A stretch of DNA of 35,625 bases from an uncultured Methylococcaceae bacterium (GCA_913056195.1 CAJXMF010000032.1:1-35625); one strand, 5' to 3'; positions 25,817 through 34,492 are shown, counted from the stretch's first letter. Notes: a model not told the origin generated them from the letters alone. Translations and numbers: made by a program.

Positions 25817-26490
25817 ATAACGGTGTGATTGCCATGTTTGTAAAAACGCCGGGGTTGTCGCCGGTTAAGACACGTTTGGCCGCACACATTGGACAATCGC
25901 AGGCTGAACAGTTTTATCGGCTCGCGATTGCTGCCAGCCATGACGTCATAACCGCGTTTACCCGACAACACCCTGTTCAGGCGATGTATGCCGTTGCTGA
26001 ACATGCCGCCATGGCGCACCCCCTATGGCAGGCTTTACCGTGTATCTGGCAAGGTGAGGGGGGCTTGGGTGAACGCATGTCGCGGGTGTATCGGCAATTA
26101 TTGATACACCATGACTTTGTTATTCTGGTCGGTTCTGATATTCCGCAAATGCAAGAGACGCATTTACAACAGGCTGTCATTGCGCTACACGATTATCCGA
26201 TGGCGCTGGCACCGAGTTTGGATGGTGGGTTCTGGCTATTTGCCGGTCGCTGTGAATTGCCCGATTCGATATGGACTCAGGTTGCCTACAGTCAGCCCGA
26301 TACGGCGGCACAATTTGCCGAACAATTGACGCTTTATGGCGCAATCAAAATACTTCATGCATTACAAGATGTCGATACCGTTGAAGACCTTGAACCTTTG
26401 ACACAAACATTGATCGCTTGTCCACGGCGCACCCCGGCCCAGCAAACATTATTAAATTTTTTACAGCACATCCTTCAAGCTAATGCGTAA
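25813..26490 (+). CDS. TIGR04282-type (DUF2064) glycosyltransferase-like protein
   Basis: This 225-residue GT-A-like nucleotidyl/glycosyl transferase fold starts with GVIAMFVKTPGLSPVKTRLA, a pattern like nucleotide-binding loops of sugar-phosphate nucleotidyltransferases. It has ILVGSDIPQM and APSLDGGFWLFA as conserved acidic and glycine motifs. It overlaps the preceding glycosyltransferase (4 bp) and arsS (8 bp), so the three are translationally coupled. It may activate or transfer the sugar used in arsenosugar assembly; this is inferred from context and family name. Confidence 0.86.
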   Translation: MNNGVIAMFVKTPGLSPVKTRLAAHIGQSQAEQFYRLAIAASHDVITAFTRQHPVQAMYAVAEHAAMAHPLWQALPCIWQGEGGLGERMSRVYRQLLIHHDFVILVGSDIPQMQETHLQQAVIALHDYPMALAPSLDGGFWLFAGRCELPDSIWTQVAYSQPDTAAQFAEQLTLYGAIKILHALQDVDTVEDLEPLTQTLIACPRRTPAQQTLLNFLQHILQANA

Positions 26491-27439
26491 CACTCAAGCT
26501 TTATTAGTCGAAACCGATTTTCCAGCGATTTCCCGTAGTCGGCTAACAACTTTGCAAATGAATCTCGGTTATTTATGTAATCTAAGTTGTCAGCATTGTC
26601 ACGTCAATGCCGGGCCTAAACGCACCGAATTGATGGATAAAGACACCATGCAAACCGCTCTGGCTGTTATTGAAAAATATCAGTTGGACACATTGGATGT
26701 TACCGGCGGATCACCTGAAATGAATCCGCATTTCAAGTGGCTGGTCAAGCAGGCACGGGCGCTGGGTGTCAACGTCATCGACCGTTGCAACCCAACCATT
26801 TTACTGGAGCCGGGCTATGACGATCTGGTTGATTTTCTGGCGGCCGAACAGGTTGAAATTATCGCCTCATTACCCTGTTACCTGGAAGATAATGTCGATG
26901 CGCAGCGTGGCAAGGGCGTGTTTAAAACGTCAATAAAAGCCTTGCAAAATCTGAATGAGGCGGGCTATGGAAAAACTGGTTCCGGTTTGGTGCTCAACCT
27001 GGTTTTTAATCCACAAGGCCCTGTCTTACCGCCAGAGCAAACCGCTTTGGAAGCGGACTATCGTGCATTTTTACAGCAAAACTTTGGCCTGGAATTCAAT
27101 CATTTATTCACCATTACCAATATGCCCATTCAACGTTTTGGTGCGGTTTTGTTGGCAAAAGGCCAGTTTGAAGCGTATATGCAGGTTTTGAAGCAGGCTT
27201 TCAAACCGGAAAATCTGGAACAGGTGATGTGTAAAACCTTATTAAGTGTCGATTGGCAAGGCTTTGTGTATGATTGTGACTTCAATCAGATGCTGGATTT
27301 ACCGATGGCAGGGAGGAAACGCCATTTATCGGATTTATTGCATCACGACTTCCCGGGACAACGCATTGAAACCGGAGATCATTGTTATGGCTGTACGGCT
27401 GGACAAGGCTCAAGCTGTACCGGTGTACTGCAAAAATAA
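26483..27439 (+). CDS. arsS: Arsenosugar biosynthesis radical SAM protein ArsS
   Basis: The 318-residue protein carries the radical SAM cluster motif C32-x3-C36-x2-C39 (CNLSCQHC) and the SAM-binding VTGGSPEMNP. A C-terminal DUF3641 domain has FNHLFTITNMPIQRFG and a Cys cluster HCYGCTAGQGSSCTG that probably holds auxiliary iron-sulfur. ArsS joins the 5'-deoxyadenosyl group to dimethylarsenic, giving the ribose-arsenic bond of oxo-arsenosugars (shown for cyanobacterial ArsM/ArsS). Some family members are selenoproteins; here all positions are ordinary Cys with no internal TGA. It is the last gene of the tight run. Confidence 0.93.
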   Translation: MRNTQALLVETDFPAISRSRLTTLQMNLGYLCNLSCQHCHVNAGPKRTELMDKDTMQTALAVIEKYQLDTLDVTGGSPEMNPHFKWLVKQARALGVNVIDRCNPTILLEPGYDDLVDFLAAEQVEIIASLPCYLEDNVDAQRGKGVFKTSIKALQNLNEAGYGKTGSGLVLNLVFNPQGPVLPPEQTALEADYRAFLQQNFGLEFNHLFTITNMPIQRFGAVLLAKGQFEAYMQVLKQAFKPENLEQVMCKTLLSVDWQGFVYDCDFNQMLDLPMAGRKRHLSDLLHHDFPGQRIETGDHCYGCTAGQGSSCTGVLQK

Positions 27440-27455
27440 TTGACGGATGTTGTGC

Positions 27456-27489
27456 AGCCAGTCCATATTTTTGTAGACTGGTTGATTTT
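27456..27489 (+). terminator. Probable terminator after arsS
   Basis: AGCCAGTC (27456-27463) pairs with GACTGGTT (27476-27483; one G-T pair) around a 12-base loop. A short T-rich stretch (GATTTT) follows. The T-tract is weak, but the position 17 bp after arsS fits the end of the arsenosugar operon. Confidence 0.5.
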
Positions 27490-27539
27490 GAGAGAATAAG
27501 GTATAGTTCCTCATAAAATAATAAGTAAACTGGTTTTAC

Positions 27540-28643
27540 ATGTCTTCACCTTCCGTGGAATATTCATCTGCTTCGTATTGCAAAAAATTTATCCGACGCT
27601 TTCTGCCGAATGAGCAGGCGGTGATATTAGCCATTATCCTGATTGTCAGCACGTTATTGATCTATTGCTTATCGGATCTGCTGATGCCGGTTATTTTTTC
27701 GGTCATTCTGGCTTATTTACTGGAAGGATTGGTACAGAAAATTGAACAAAAAGGGGCACCACGTTTAATTTCTGTCTATATTGTTTTTTCGACCTTCATG
27801 GGTGTTTTAGGATATATCTTGTTTATCCTGATGCCGTTGGTCACGCAACAAGCGGTACAGCTGGTACAAAATATTCCAAAAATTATCAAAAATGCGCAAT
27901 CAGAAGTCATGCGTTTGCCTGAGTTATATCCGCAATTTGTCACAGAAGACAGAATCCGTGACATTATGTTTAAAGTTCAGCAGGAATTATTGAATTATGG
28001 TCAGGAGCTGATTTCCAGCTCGGCAGAGTCGGTCATGTCGATGGTTTCTGCCATTGTTTATTTGTTTCTAGTGCCGTTCATGGTCTTTTTCTTTCTAAAA
28101 GACAAAGAAATATTATTGGACTGGTTTGTTCGTTTTTTACCGCGTGACCGGCATTTAACCGTTAAAGTGTGGCGCGAAGTCGATATTCAAATCGGTAATT
28201 ATGTGCGCGGAAAATTTCTGGAGGTATTCATTCTCTGGTTTGCCAGTTATGTGGCGTTTTCCAGTCTGCATTTGAACTATGCCATGTTATTAGCTGTTTT
28301 TATGGGGCTTTCGGTCATCATTCCATACGTCGGCGCCACGCTCGTGACGTTCCCGGTTGTCATTGTCGCCGCCGTGCAATGGGGCGTCAGTTCTGATCCC
28401 TTTATGTATGTGGTGATCGTTTATGGCATCATCCAAGCCATTGATGGCATTTTTCTGGTGCCGTTATTATTTTCCGAAGCGGTCAATTTACACCCCGTTG
28501 CCATTATCGTTGCAATCTTGTTTTTTGGAGGGCTGTGGGGCTTCTGGGGCGTGTTTTTCGCCATTCCTTTGGCCACGTTGGTCAAGGCCGTTATCAATGC
28601 CTGGCCGCGTTTAGAAGAACCCGAGTTACTAAATGAACTGTAA
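27540..28643 (+). CDS. AI-2E family transporter (PerM-like)
   Basis: This 367-residue membrane protein has an N-terminal helix pair (about 28-70), a helical linker (100-150) and five or six further segments with the family's SVIIPYVGATLVTFP and NLHPVAIIVAILFFGGLWGFWGVFFAIPLATLVKA. Members export varied small molecules, including autoinducer-2 in some, and some act as sodium-proton antiporters; the substrate here is unknown. It has its own promoter region after the arsS terminator and is convergent with the phoH-like gene (7 bp). Confidence 0.92.
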   Translation: MSSPSVEYSSASYCKKFIRRFLPNEQAVILAIILIVSTLLIYCLSDLLMPVIFSVILAYLLEGLVQKIEQKGAPRLISVYIVFSTFMGVLGYILFILMPLVTQQAVQLVQNIPKIIKNAQSEVMRLPELYPQFVTEDRIRDIMFKVQQELLNYGQELISSSAESVMSMVSAIVYLFLVPFMVFFFLKDKEILLDWFVRFLPRDRHLTVKVWREVDIQIGNYVRGKFLEVFILWFASYVAFSSLHLNYAMLLAVFMGLSVIIPYVGATLVTFPVVIVAAVQWGVSSDPFMYVVIVYGIIQAIDGIFLVPLLFSEAVNLHPVAIIVAILFFGGLWGFWGVFFAIPLATLVKAVINAWPRLEEPELLNEL

Positions 28644-28650
28644 TGGAAAA

Positions 28651-30063
28651 CTATAAAATATCGGACGCATAATCGGCCAGGCGTGAGCGTTCACCTTTAC
28701 GCAATGTAATATGGGCGCTGTGACTCCAGCTTTTAAATCGATCGACCACATAGGTCAACCCTGACGTTGTCGCGGTGAGATAGGGCGTGTCGATCTGCCC
28801 CAGATTGCCGATACAGATAATTTTACTGCCAGGGCCCGCTCGGGTAATGAGGGTTTTCATCTGTTTAGGTGTCAGGTTCTGTGCTTCGTCAATAATCAGG
28901 TAGCGATTTAAAAAAGTTCGCCCACGCATGAAATTGAGCGAGCGAATCTTGACCCGGTTCATCATGACATTGTGTGAGGCATCTTTTTCCCAGTCGTCAT
29001 CACCACTGCGGCTGCCTAATAATTCGAGATTATCCATCAGGGCGCCCATCCAGGGTGCCATTTTCTCTTCTTCTGTGCCGGGTAAAAAACCAATGTCCTG
29101 ACCGACGGGTATAGTTTCCCGCGTCATCACAATTTCCTGATAAAGCTTATGTTCTAACGTTAATGACAATCCGGCAGCTAATGCCAACAGAGTCTTGCCT
29201 GTTCCCGCGGTTCCCAACAAGGTGACAAAATCAATTTCGGGGTCAAGTAATACATTTAATGCGAAGTTTTGCATCCGGTTTTTTGCGGTAATGCCCCACA
29301 CGCTGTTATGTTGGCTGTAATAATCTTTTGCCAGTTCCAGCGTGGCATTTTCACCATCACATTGACGAACGATCGCTTCAAAACTATCGTTTTCAATATA
29401 AATAAACATGTTTGGATACCAGTCTTTAACATAGGGACCGGTCACTTTATAAAACGTCCGTCCCTGTTCAATCCAGGAGGTCATGTTTTTGCCATGGTTA
29501 TCCCAGAATTCTTTTTCCAGTTGCGTTGTTCCGGTATAAAGCAGATCAATATCATCCAGTGTCTGATCATTATGGTAATCTTCCGCGCATAAGCCTAAAG
29601 CGGCTGCTTTTATGCGCATATTGATATCTTTGGAAACCAGAATAATTTTTTGTTCAGGATGTTCCTTACTAAGCGCCATGACCACACTGAGAATCGAGTT
29701 GTCGGCAATTTGCCCCGGCATGGAGTCTGGCAACAGATAATTGAGCTGGCGTGTTTGCAGGAACAGACGACCGTTGGTTTTAGCATCGCCATTCGGTGCA
29801 TGTTCAATACGCGATAAAGGCAAGCCATTTTCAATCGTGTTCTGATCCGCACCTTTAACCAGTTCATCCAAAAAACGACTGGCCTGACGAACATTACGAG
29901 CAACATCGGACAAACCTTTTTTGGCATGATCAAGCTCTTCCAGCACCACCATCGGAATAAAAATATGATGCTCCTGAAAATGAAAGAGGGCGGTTGGATC
30001 ATGCATCAAGACATTAGTATCCAACACGAATAATTTGCAATGGTGGTCGGTTTGCTGAGTCAT
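28651..30063 (-). CDS. PhoH family protein with PIN domain
   Basis: In this 470-residue protein the N-terminal PIN nuclease domain (about 8-150) starts FVLDTNVLMHDP with the first catalytic Asp. From about 240 the PhoH ATPase domain has Walker A GTAGTGKT, an ETIPVGQDIGFLPGT segment and Walker B YLIIDEAQN. PIN-PhoH (PhoH2) proteins are RNA-helicase/ribonuclease enzymes in the cases studied. It is the third gene of a minus-strand operon with gcvR and bcp (2 bp after the bcp stop). Confidence 0.94.
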   Translation of the reverse strand: MTQQTDHHCKLFVLDTNVLMHDPTALFHFQEHHIFIPMVVLEELDHAKKGLSDVARNVRQASRFLDELVKGADQNTIENGLPLSRIEHAPNGDAKTNGRLFLQTRQLNYLLPDSMPGQIADNSILSVVMALSKEHPEQKIILVSKDINMRIKAAALGLCAEDYHNDQTLDDIDLLYTGTTQLEKEFWDNHGKNMTSWIEQGRTFYKVTGPYVKDWYPNMFIYIENDSFEAIVRQCDGENATLELAKDYYSQHNSVWGITAKNRMQNFALNVLLDPEIDFVTLLGTAGTGKTLLALAAGLSLTLEHKLYQEIVMTRETIPVGQDIGFLPGTEEEKMAPWMGALMDNLELLGSRSGDDDWEKDASHNVMMNRVKIRSLNFMRGRTFLNRYLIIDEAQNLTPKQMKTLITRAGPGSKIICIGNLGQIDTPYLTATTSGLTYVVDRFKSWSHSAHITLRKGERSRLADYASDIL

Positions 30064-30065
30064 GA

Positions 30066-30551
30066 TTATGAGGCGGCCTCAAGTTGCTTCAAGTCGTTCA
30101 AAACATCCTGAACATGCGTTTTGACTTTGACCTTACGCCATTCCCGGCGTAATTTACCGGCTTCATCGATCAAAAACGTACTGCGTTCAATGCCACGCAC
30201 TTGTTTGCCATACATGTTTTTCATTTTAATGACATCGAATAACTGGCACAACTTTTCATCTTTATCGGCTATCAGATCAAACGGAAAAGCCTGTTTGCTT
30301 TTAAACCCCTCGTGGACTTTCACACTATCGCGAGAAATACCGAATATAACGACATTTTGTTTTACAAACGCATCAAAATGATCTCGAAAGTCTTTGCCTT
30401 CCTGGGTACAGCCCGGCGTGTTATCGCGGGGGTAAAAATACAGTAAAACCTTTTTGCCACGAAAGTCTGAAAGTTTAATGGTTTTGGCGCCGGTTGCGTC
30501 GGCTTCAAAGTCGGGTACAGTCTGGTCAATTTCTATAGTCATTTTATTCAA
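30066..30551 (-). CDS. bcp: Thioredoxin-dependent peroxiredoxin (Bcp/PrxQ), no Cys at +5
   Basis: The 161-residue protein has the thioredoxin-fold peroxiredoxin core with FYPRDNTPGCTQEGKDFRD. The peroxidatic Cys is in TPGCT and the PrxQ partner Cys five residues on is absent (Lys in its place). One further Cys lies in KLCQLF. Thus it is either 1-Cys or uses another resolving thiol. It reduces peroxides in the cytoplasm. Start overlaps the gcvR stop (4 bp). Confidence 0.94.
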   Translation of the reverse strand: MNKMTIEIDQTVPDFEADATGAKTIKLSDFRGKKVLLYFYPRDNTPGCTQEGKDFRDHFDAFVKQNVVIFGISRDSVKVHEGFKSKQAFPFDLIADKDEKLCQLFDVIKMKNMYGKQVRGIERSTFLIDEAGKLRREWRKVKVKTHVQDVLNDLKQLEAAS

Positions 30552-31072
30552 TGTTGTTTAACGGGTTCAAAAATAGCATCTAAATTGATATTGTTGCAAA
30601 ATTCCAATAAATCTTCGCGTAATGATATGATTCGGGTTTCGGGGCGAATGACGACAATCATGCGTATGATCAGCATCTGGCTGTTGGTATAAGAGGAAAT
30701 ATGACAGAATGAGCTCGCCTCTTCAACGTGCACATCATGGCTTTCAATAAACTTGAAAAGATCCAGCAGGATATCGTCCCGATAAAGCGATACTGTTTCC
30801 AGCATATACGCAATGCCTTCAATTGGCGCGGGTTGTGCTGGACGATGCGTATGAAGTGTAATGTCTGGATTGTGATCAAAATGCGCCAGGAAGCTTTCCA
30901 GTTTAGCAATATGGTTCCATTCGCCTTCGGCTAACACATAACAGAAAGGGGTTGTTGAAAGCTGCGAGGTTCGAAATTCGATAATACGGCAGTCACAATT
31001 GGTAACGGCTGAAACCAGATCGGTTAAAAATTTTTGTGACGTTCGACAGACTGCAGTAATAGCAAGATGCAT
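30548..31072 (-). CDS. gcvR: Glycine cleavage system regulator GcvR-like ACT protein
   Basis: This 174-residue protein has two ACT-type domains (about 1-80 and 90-170). The first starts HLAITAVCRTSQKFLTDLVSAVTNCDCRIIEFRTSQL and the second includes DILLDLFKFIESHDVHVEEASSFCH. GcvR binds glycine and modulates GcvA in E. coli; no gcvA is in the window. The gene leads the gcvR-bcp-phoH unit, a common gammaproteobacterial order for gcvR and bcp. Confidence 0.88.
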   Translation of the reverse strand: MHLAITAVCRTSQKFLTDLVSAVTNCDCRIIEFRTSQLSTTPFCYVLAEGEWNHIAKLESFLAHFDHNPDITLHTHRPAQPAPIEGIAYMLETVSLYRDDILLDLFKFIESHDVHVEEASSFCHISSYTNSQMLIIRMIVVIRPETRIISLREDLLEFCNNINLDAIFEPVKQH

Positions 31073-31209
31073 AAAATGATTTTTTTCTTTCTATTCTAGC
31101 GAATAACATAAAATAAAAAAAAGTAATTTTGGTAATTTAATGTGAAATTTTATCTATACTTTAAAATAACACGATAAAAATCGATAGATTTGTAATTGAT
31201 TGCTCCATC
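31073..31209 (-). promoter_or_regulatory. AT-rich promoter region ahead of gcvR
   Basis: Very AT-rich, gene-free sequence that must contain the promoter of the gcvR-bcp-phoH operon on the minus strand. I cannot assign -35 and -10 boxes with confidence. The MITE copy B and its left target duplication (31202-31209) start at the far end. Confidence 0.3.
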
Positions 31210-31371
31210 GTAACTACTCAGCGTAAATTCTTCTGTGGGCATAGACTGTTGATTTATCAGGCTTCTGCAACAGGACGTTGCAGCAGAGCTTACAGGGACG
31301 TATTTACGCGTCCTTATAAATCAATAGCCTATGCCTTCAGCCCCAAACACGCTGAGTAGTTACGCTCCATC
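31202..31371. repeat. 8-bp target-site duplication around MITE copy B
   Basis: GCTCCATC at 31202-31209 and again at 31364-31371 directly flanks the element at 31210-31363. Both copies are exact. Confidence 0.88.
31210..31363 (+). mobile_element. MITE copy B (154 bp, same family and orientation as copy A)
   Basis: Same 15-bp termini as copy A (GTAACTACTCAGCGT and its complement). It differs from copy A by three substitutions and one inserted A by eye, so the two are recent relatives. It lies between the divergent gcvR and SPOR-protein genes, leaving only 54 bp between the right duplication and the SPOR gene start. It may therefore have displaced or replaced part of that promoter. Confidence 0.92.
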
Positions 31372-31425
31372 TTACAAAAGACGTGTTATTGCTTCTTTAC
31401 CTTACATTTTAGAAAAATTACGACT

Positions 31426-32799
31426 ATGGCAGAATCATCTGAAAACAATAATCAGTCTACAAGCGATATTGGCGATGAATTTGATGACATGCTGAATGAA
31501 GCCAGTGCTTCTTCAAACGATGAAACAGAGGCTATGGTTGATGATGAGGATGCCATTGATAAATTGTTGATGGATAACGCTTTAGAGGATGCAGATAACG
31601 AGGCCGATGATGAATTTGCTGAAATCGACAAGTTATTTGATGGTGATGATACAGAATCAGCCGATACGCCGATAAAAGACACCGATATTGTCGATGAATT
31701 TGCTGATGATGAATTTTCTGATGATTCAGATGTTCCTGGTGATGAAACGCCCGAAACACAGGACGATAACAACGATCAAGACGACATTATTGCCGATTTT
31801 GATATTACCCCCGATGATGAAATTTTAGATGAAGACGCTGATAATGCAGCGCCCGCCGCTGAGATAGAAAAGTCCGCTGAATCGTCTGCCAATGAATCCG
31901 ACTCTAAAGCGCCGGCGGAGCAGGGCGGGGATGCTGGCGAACAGCAAAATATTGCACTCGCGGCGATCACCTCACAATTAGGCCTTTTGCAGAATGCTCA
32001 AGACAGTTTTCGTCAACAACTTGATGAAGTCAGTCAAAAAAATGATAGCACTGAATTAAAACAACAGATTGATACGCTGGAGTCGGCGCAAAAGTCGCTT
32101 AAACAAAAAATTTCAAAGCTGGAAAGCAAGAAACCGACCTTGGTTTATGCCGCATTAGGCGTTGCTATCGTCGCATTATTGGTGGGCGGAGGCTTAGGAA
32201 TGATGGGAATGTCGGCCAATTCTAAAGTGGATGAATTAACTGAAACGGTTGTTTCAATTGAAGAGCATGTCGATTTTCTGATGCAGCAAAATTTGGCTAA
32301 AAAGCTGGAAAGCGTCACTAAACGCGTGGATAAATCCGGTTCGGATATCGCTTATATGAAATCCCAACTGAGTGAGATTAAAGAAACACTGAAAAAACGG
32401 GCGGATGCCAAAGAACTTGAAACCTTAAAATCACAACTGACCGAAATTCAAACGCAAAATTTGCAAATGGGCGAATTGGCTGAAGATTTGGAGCAGCGGC
32501 TGGCTAGATTGCAAAGCAGTAAAAAGCGGTCGGCTCAAAAAAGGCGTAAACAGGTCAAAAAGATTCAACATTGGGAAGTCAGTCTGATTGCTTATCGGCA
32601 AGAATGGTATGCTCGGCGTAAAGCTGTGGAATTCAGTAAACAGGGCGTGCCTGTTCAAGTCGTTAAGATACGCAACAATGGAGAGACCTGGTATCGTTTA
32701 AAAGTCGATGGGTTTAAAACCAAATCAGAGGCTTTAGCCTATGCCGATAAAGTGAAAAAAACGCTGAACCTGCCTTCTGTCTGGGTAAAAAAACAATAA
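31426..32799 (+). CDS. SPOR-domain membrane protein with long acidic cytoplasmic region
   Basis: In this 457-residue protein, residues 1-170 are extremely Asp/Glu rich and low in complexity, with recurring short motifs (DEFDDML, AIDKLLMD, EIDKLFDG). A coiled coil (about 175-235), one membrane helix (238-262) and a second coiled coil (about 265-370) lead to a C-terminal SPOR domain (about 380-457, WEVSLIAYRQEWYARRKAVEF, then WYRLKVDGF). SPOR domains bind denuded peptidoglycan at division sites. The predicted topology is acidic tail in the cytoplasm and SPOR in the periplasm. No good Shine-Dalgarno is seen. It ends 1 bp from the convergent unknown gene. Confidence 0.88.
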   Translation: MAESSENNNQSTSDIGDEFDDMLNEASASSNDETEAMVDDEDAIDKLLMDNALEDADNEADDEFAEIDKLFDGDDTESADTPIKDTDIVDEFADDEFSDDSDVPGDETPETQDDNNDQDDIIADFDITPDDEILDEDADNAAPAAEIEKSAESSANESDSKAPAEQGGDAGEQQNIALAAITSQLGLLQNAQDSFRQQLDEVSQKNDSTELKQQIDTLESAQKSLKQKISKLESKKPTLVYAALGVAIVALLVGGGLGMMGMSANSKVDELTETVVSIEEHVDFLMQQNLAKKLESVTKRVDKSGSDIAYMKSQLSEIKETLKKRADAKELETLKSQLTEIQTQNLQMGELAEDLEQRLARLQSSKKRSAQKRRKQVKKIQHWEVSLIAYRQEWYARRKAVEFSKQGVPVQVVKIRNNGETWYRLKVDGFKTKSEALAYADKVKKTLNLPSVWVKKQ

Positions 32800-32800
32800 C

Positions 32801-34342
32801 TTAATATCCGCTCTCAAGGATGGAAATTTTGTAACGCATCAGATGAGCCGTGTATTCGATTAGGGTAAGCAATATGATGGTTTTATCCGCGATTTTTATC
32901 TGATCGCCAGGCTTCATTTTGCTGTTTTTGATTAATATCTCAGGTTCATCTGTATGCTCATTGAGCAGAATAATATTGATAACATCTTCATTTTTCGGGT
33001 TATGGTAGGTGTAGCAGTTGTTATCTTTCGATTGAATCATCTCAACGAGAACCCGTTGCATTCCAATATGAGGTATCGTTTTTTGTTGTCGGCTTATTCC
33101 CAGTCGTATGGCGTTTCGTTTATTCGCCAAAATTACAAATTCACCATTGTTGAGCGATAAACTTTTAGCCTCAATAAGGAAAAAGTTTGGATCTGTTGTC
33201 GGCTGAAATTTAACCGCTGTCAGATTGTTTTCACTGTTGTGAATGCGACTATTTTTAATGCTGAATATTTCAGTTTGTTCAATCAATCCTTCCTCAAATT
33301 CCAAAGGTTCAAGCCCAAGATTCAGGACGTTATTGTCTACAGTCGCAGCGCTTATCTGTTCTGCACCATGACTGAGTTGTTGGATACGGAGTATTTTTTG
33401 GCGATTTTTCAAATACTGAAAACAAGGCTCAAAGCCGGCCACCATATTAAAAATAATCGGGGCAGAAGGGCGGCTGTCAATAATCAGTTTTTGATAGCCG
33501 GTTAAATATTGAAATAACCTTTTTTGCTTTGCATCCGCCAGATTGAGTTTGATATCGCTGTTTTCGATGGTCTCTTTCAGCGCCTGAGTATCAATAAAAA
33601 TATCTTGAGAAGAAAAAGTCTGATCCGGTTTTTTGATTTGAGCCGGAACGCCTTCCAGGATATTCCAATAAAAATTGATTGCCGAGGAAGGATACGATGG
33701 CAAGGTAAGTAAATCGCCAAACTGATTGGCGAAATTAAAAACAACCCGACATTCTTGTTTGCTATGGTATTGAACAGTACAAAGCGCAAACAAAATATTG
33801 CGTTTAATGACGGCATCAATTGTTTTCTGGGAGAGAAAAACGGGAATCTTGGTGCTGACAGAATCCGTTAAATAGTGCTGGTTAAGCGCATATTTATAAA
33901 GTTCAGCGCTGATCGTCCCTAATGTATCCGATAAGGGCGAATGCAGACGATGGCGAAGAAACATATCTTGCCCCGCCATTTGCAGGGCGAAAAAAATGGC
34001 GAGCCGTTGTTCATCGGCCGTTAACGCCTCTTGATTATGAAGACGATGAAAGCCTAAGCAAAGGTGCCGACACAGTTGTAAGCATAAGCGTTGGGTTTTT
34101 CGCTTTTTTGCCCCGCTTTGTGATGTGGAAATGTCGATAATATCGTCAATAACCCGTAAGATTAGCGGCGTCAGTTGCTGCAATAACACTAAACGATCAC
34201 GCTCATGGCCTGGGTTAGCATTTGCTTGTTTCAGTGTTTTATACAGTTGATCACCGGCCTGAACAGGATTGACATATTGAATCGAATCCAGTAATTGTTG
34301 CAGAACTTTGTGATTAAAAGATTCTGAGAATGGCTCTGTCAT
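32801..34342 (-). CDS. Large protein of unknown function
   Basis: I start this gene at ATG 34342 (MTEPFSESFNHKV, 513 residues), with AGGGGTG about 12 bp upstream. The frame stays open to a GTG at 34492, but that would abut the divergent DUF763 start and leave no promoter space. The N-terminal half is helical (DQLYKTLKQANANPGHERDRLVLLQQLTPLILRVIDDI). The C-terminal 200 residues look beta-rich, with NAIRLGISRQQ, then IGMQRVLVEMI. This loosely resembles barrel segments seen next to PilZ domains, but I cannot name a family. No signal peptide or membrane helix is evident. Confidence 0.75.
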   Translation of the reverse strand: MTEPFSESFNHKVLQQLLDSIQYVNPVQAGDQLYKTLKQANANPGHERDRLVLLQQLTPLILRVIDDIIDISTSQSGAKKRKTQRLCLQLCRHLCLGFHRLHNQEALTADEQRLAIFFALQMAGQDMFLRHRLHSPLSDTLGTISAELYKYALNQHYLTDSVSTKIPVFLSQKTIDAVIKRNILFALCTVQYHSKQECRVVFNFANQFGDLLTLPSYPSSAINFYWNILEGVPAQIKKPDQTFSSQDIFIDTQALKETIENSDIKLNLADAKQKRLFQYLTGYQKLIIDSRPSAPIIFNMVAGFEPCFQYLKNRQKILRIQQLSHGAEQISAATVDNNVLNLGLEPLEFEEGLIEQTEIFSIKNSRIHNSENNLTAVKFQPTTDPNFFLIEAKSLSLNNGEFVILANKRNAIRLGISRQQKTIPHIGMQRVLVEMIQSKDNNCYTYHNPKNEDVINIILLNEHTDEPEILIKNSKMKPGDQIKIADKTIILLTLIEYTAHLMRYKISILESGY

Positions 34343-34492
34343 AATGATTTGCAACACCCCTAGGCCGCATTCTCCCTTGTATTTTCTTCTAATGTTCTCG
34401 ACACACAAAGAATTCAGTTGAGTTAAAAGATAATCGTGATCACGCAGTTGAGTATAGTTTATGAATTTAAATGTACAAGATAAGAGGCCCAC
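34343..34492 (+). promoter_or_regulatory. Divergent spacer ahead of the DUF763 gene
   Basis: If the minus-strand gene starts at 34342, this 150-bp spacer holds both promoters. AAGAGG (34482-34487) is a good ribosome-binding site for ATG 34493. TTGAGTATAGT (about 34448-34458) is AT-rich promoter-like sequence without a confident -35/-10 pair. Confidence 0.3.

Noticed and set aside
34343-34492. N-terminal extension of the large unknown protein to GTG 34492
   Set aside because: It would start exactly next to the divergent DUF763 ATG, leaving no promoter for either gene; ATG 34342 gives a more natural N-terminus. The extension cannot be fully excluded without homologues.
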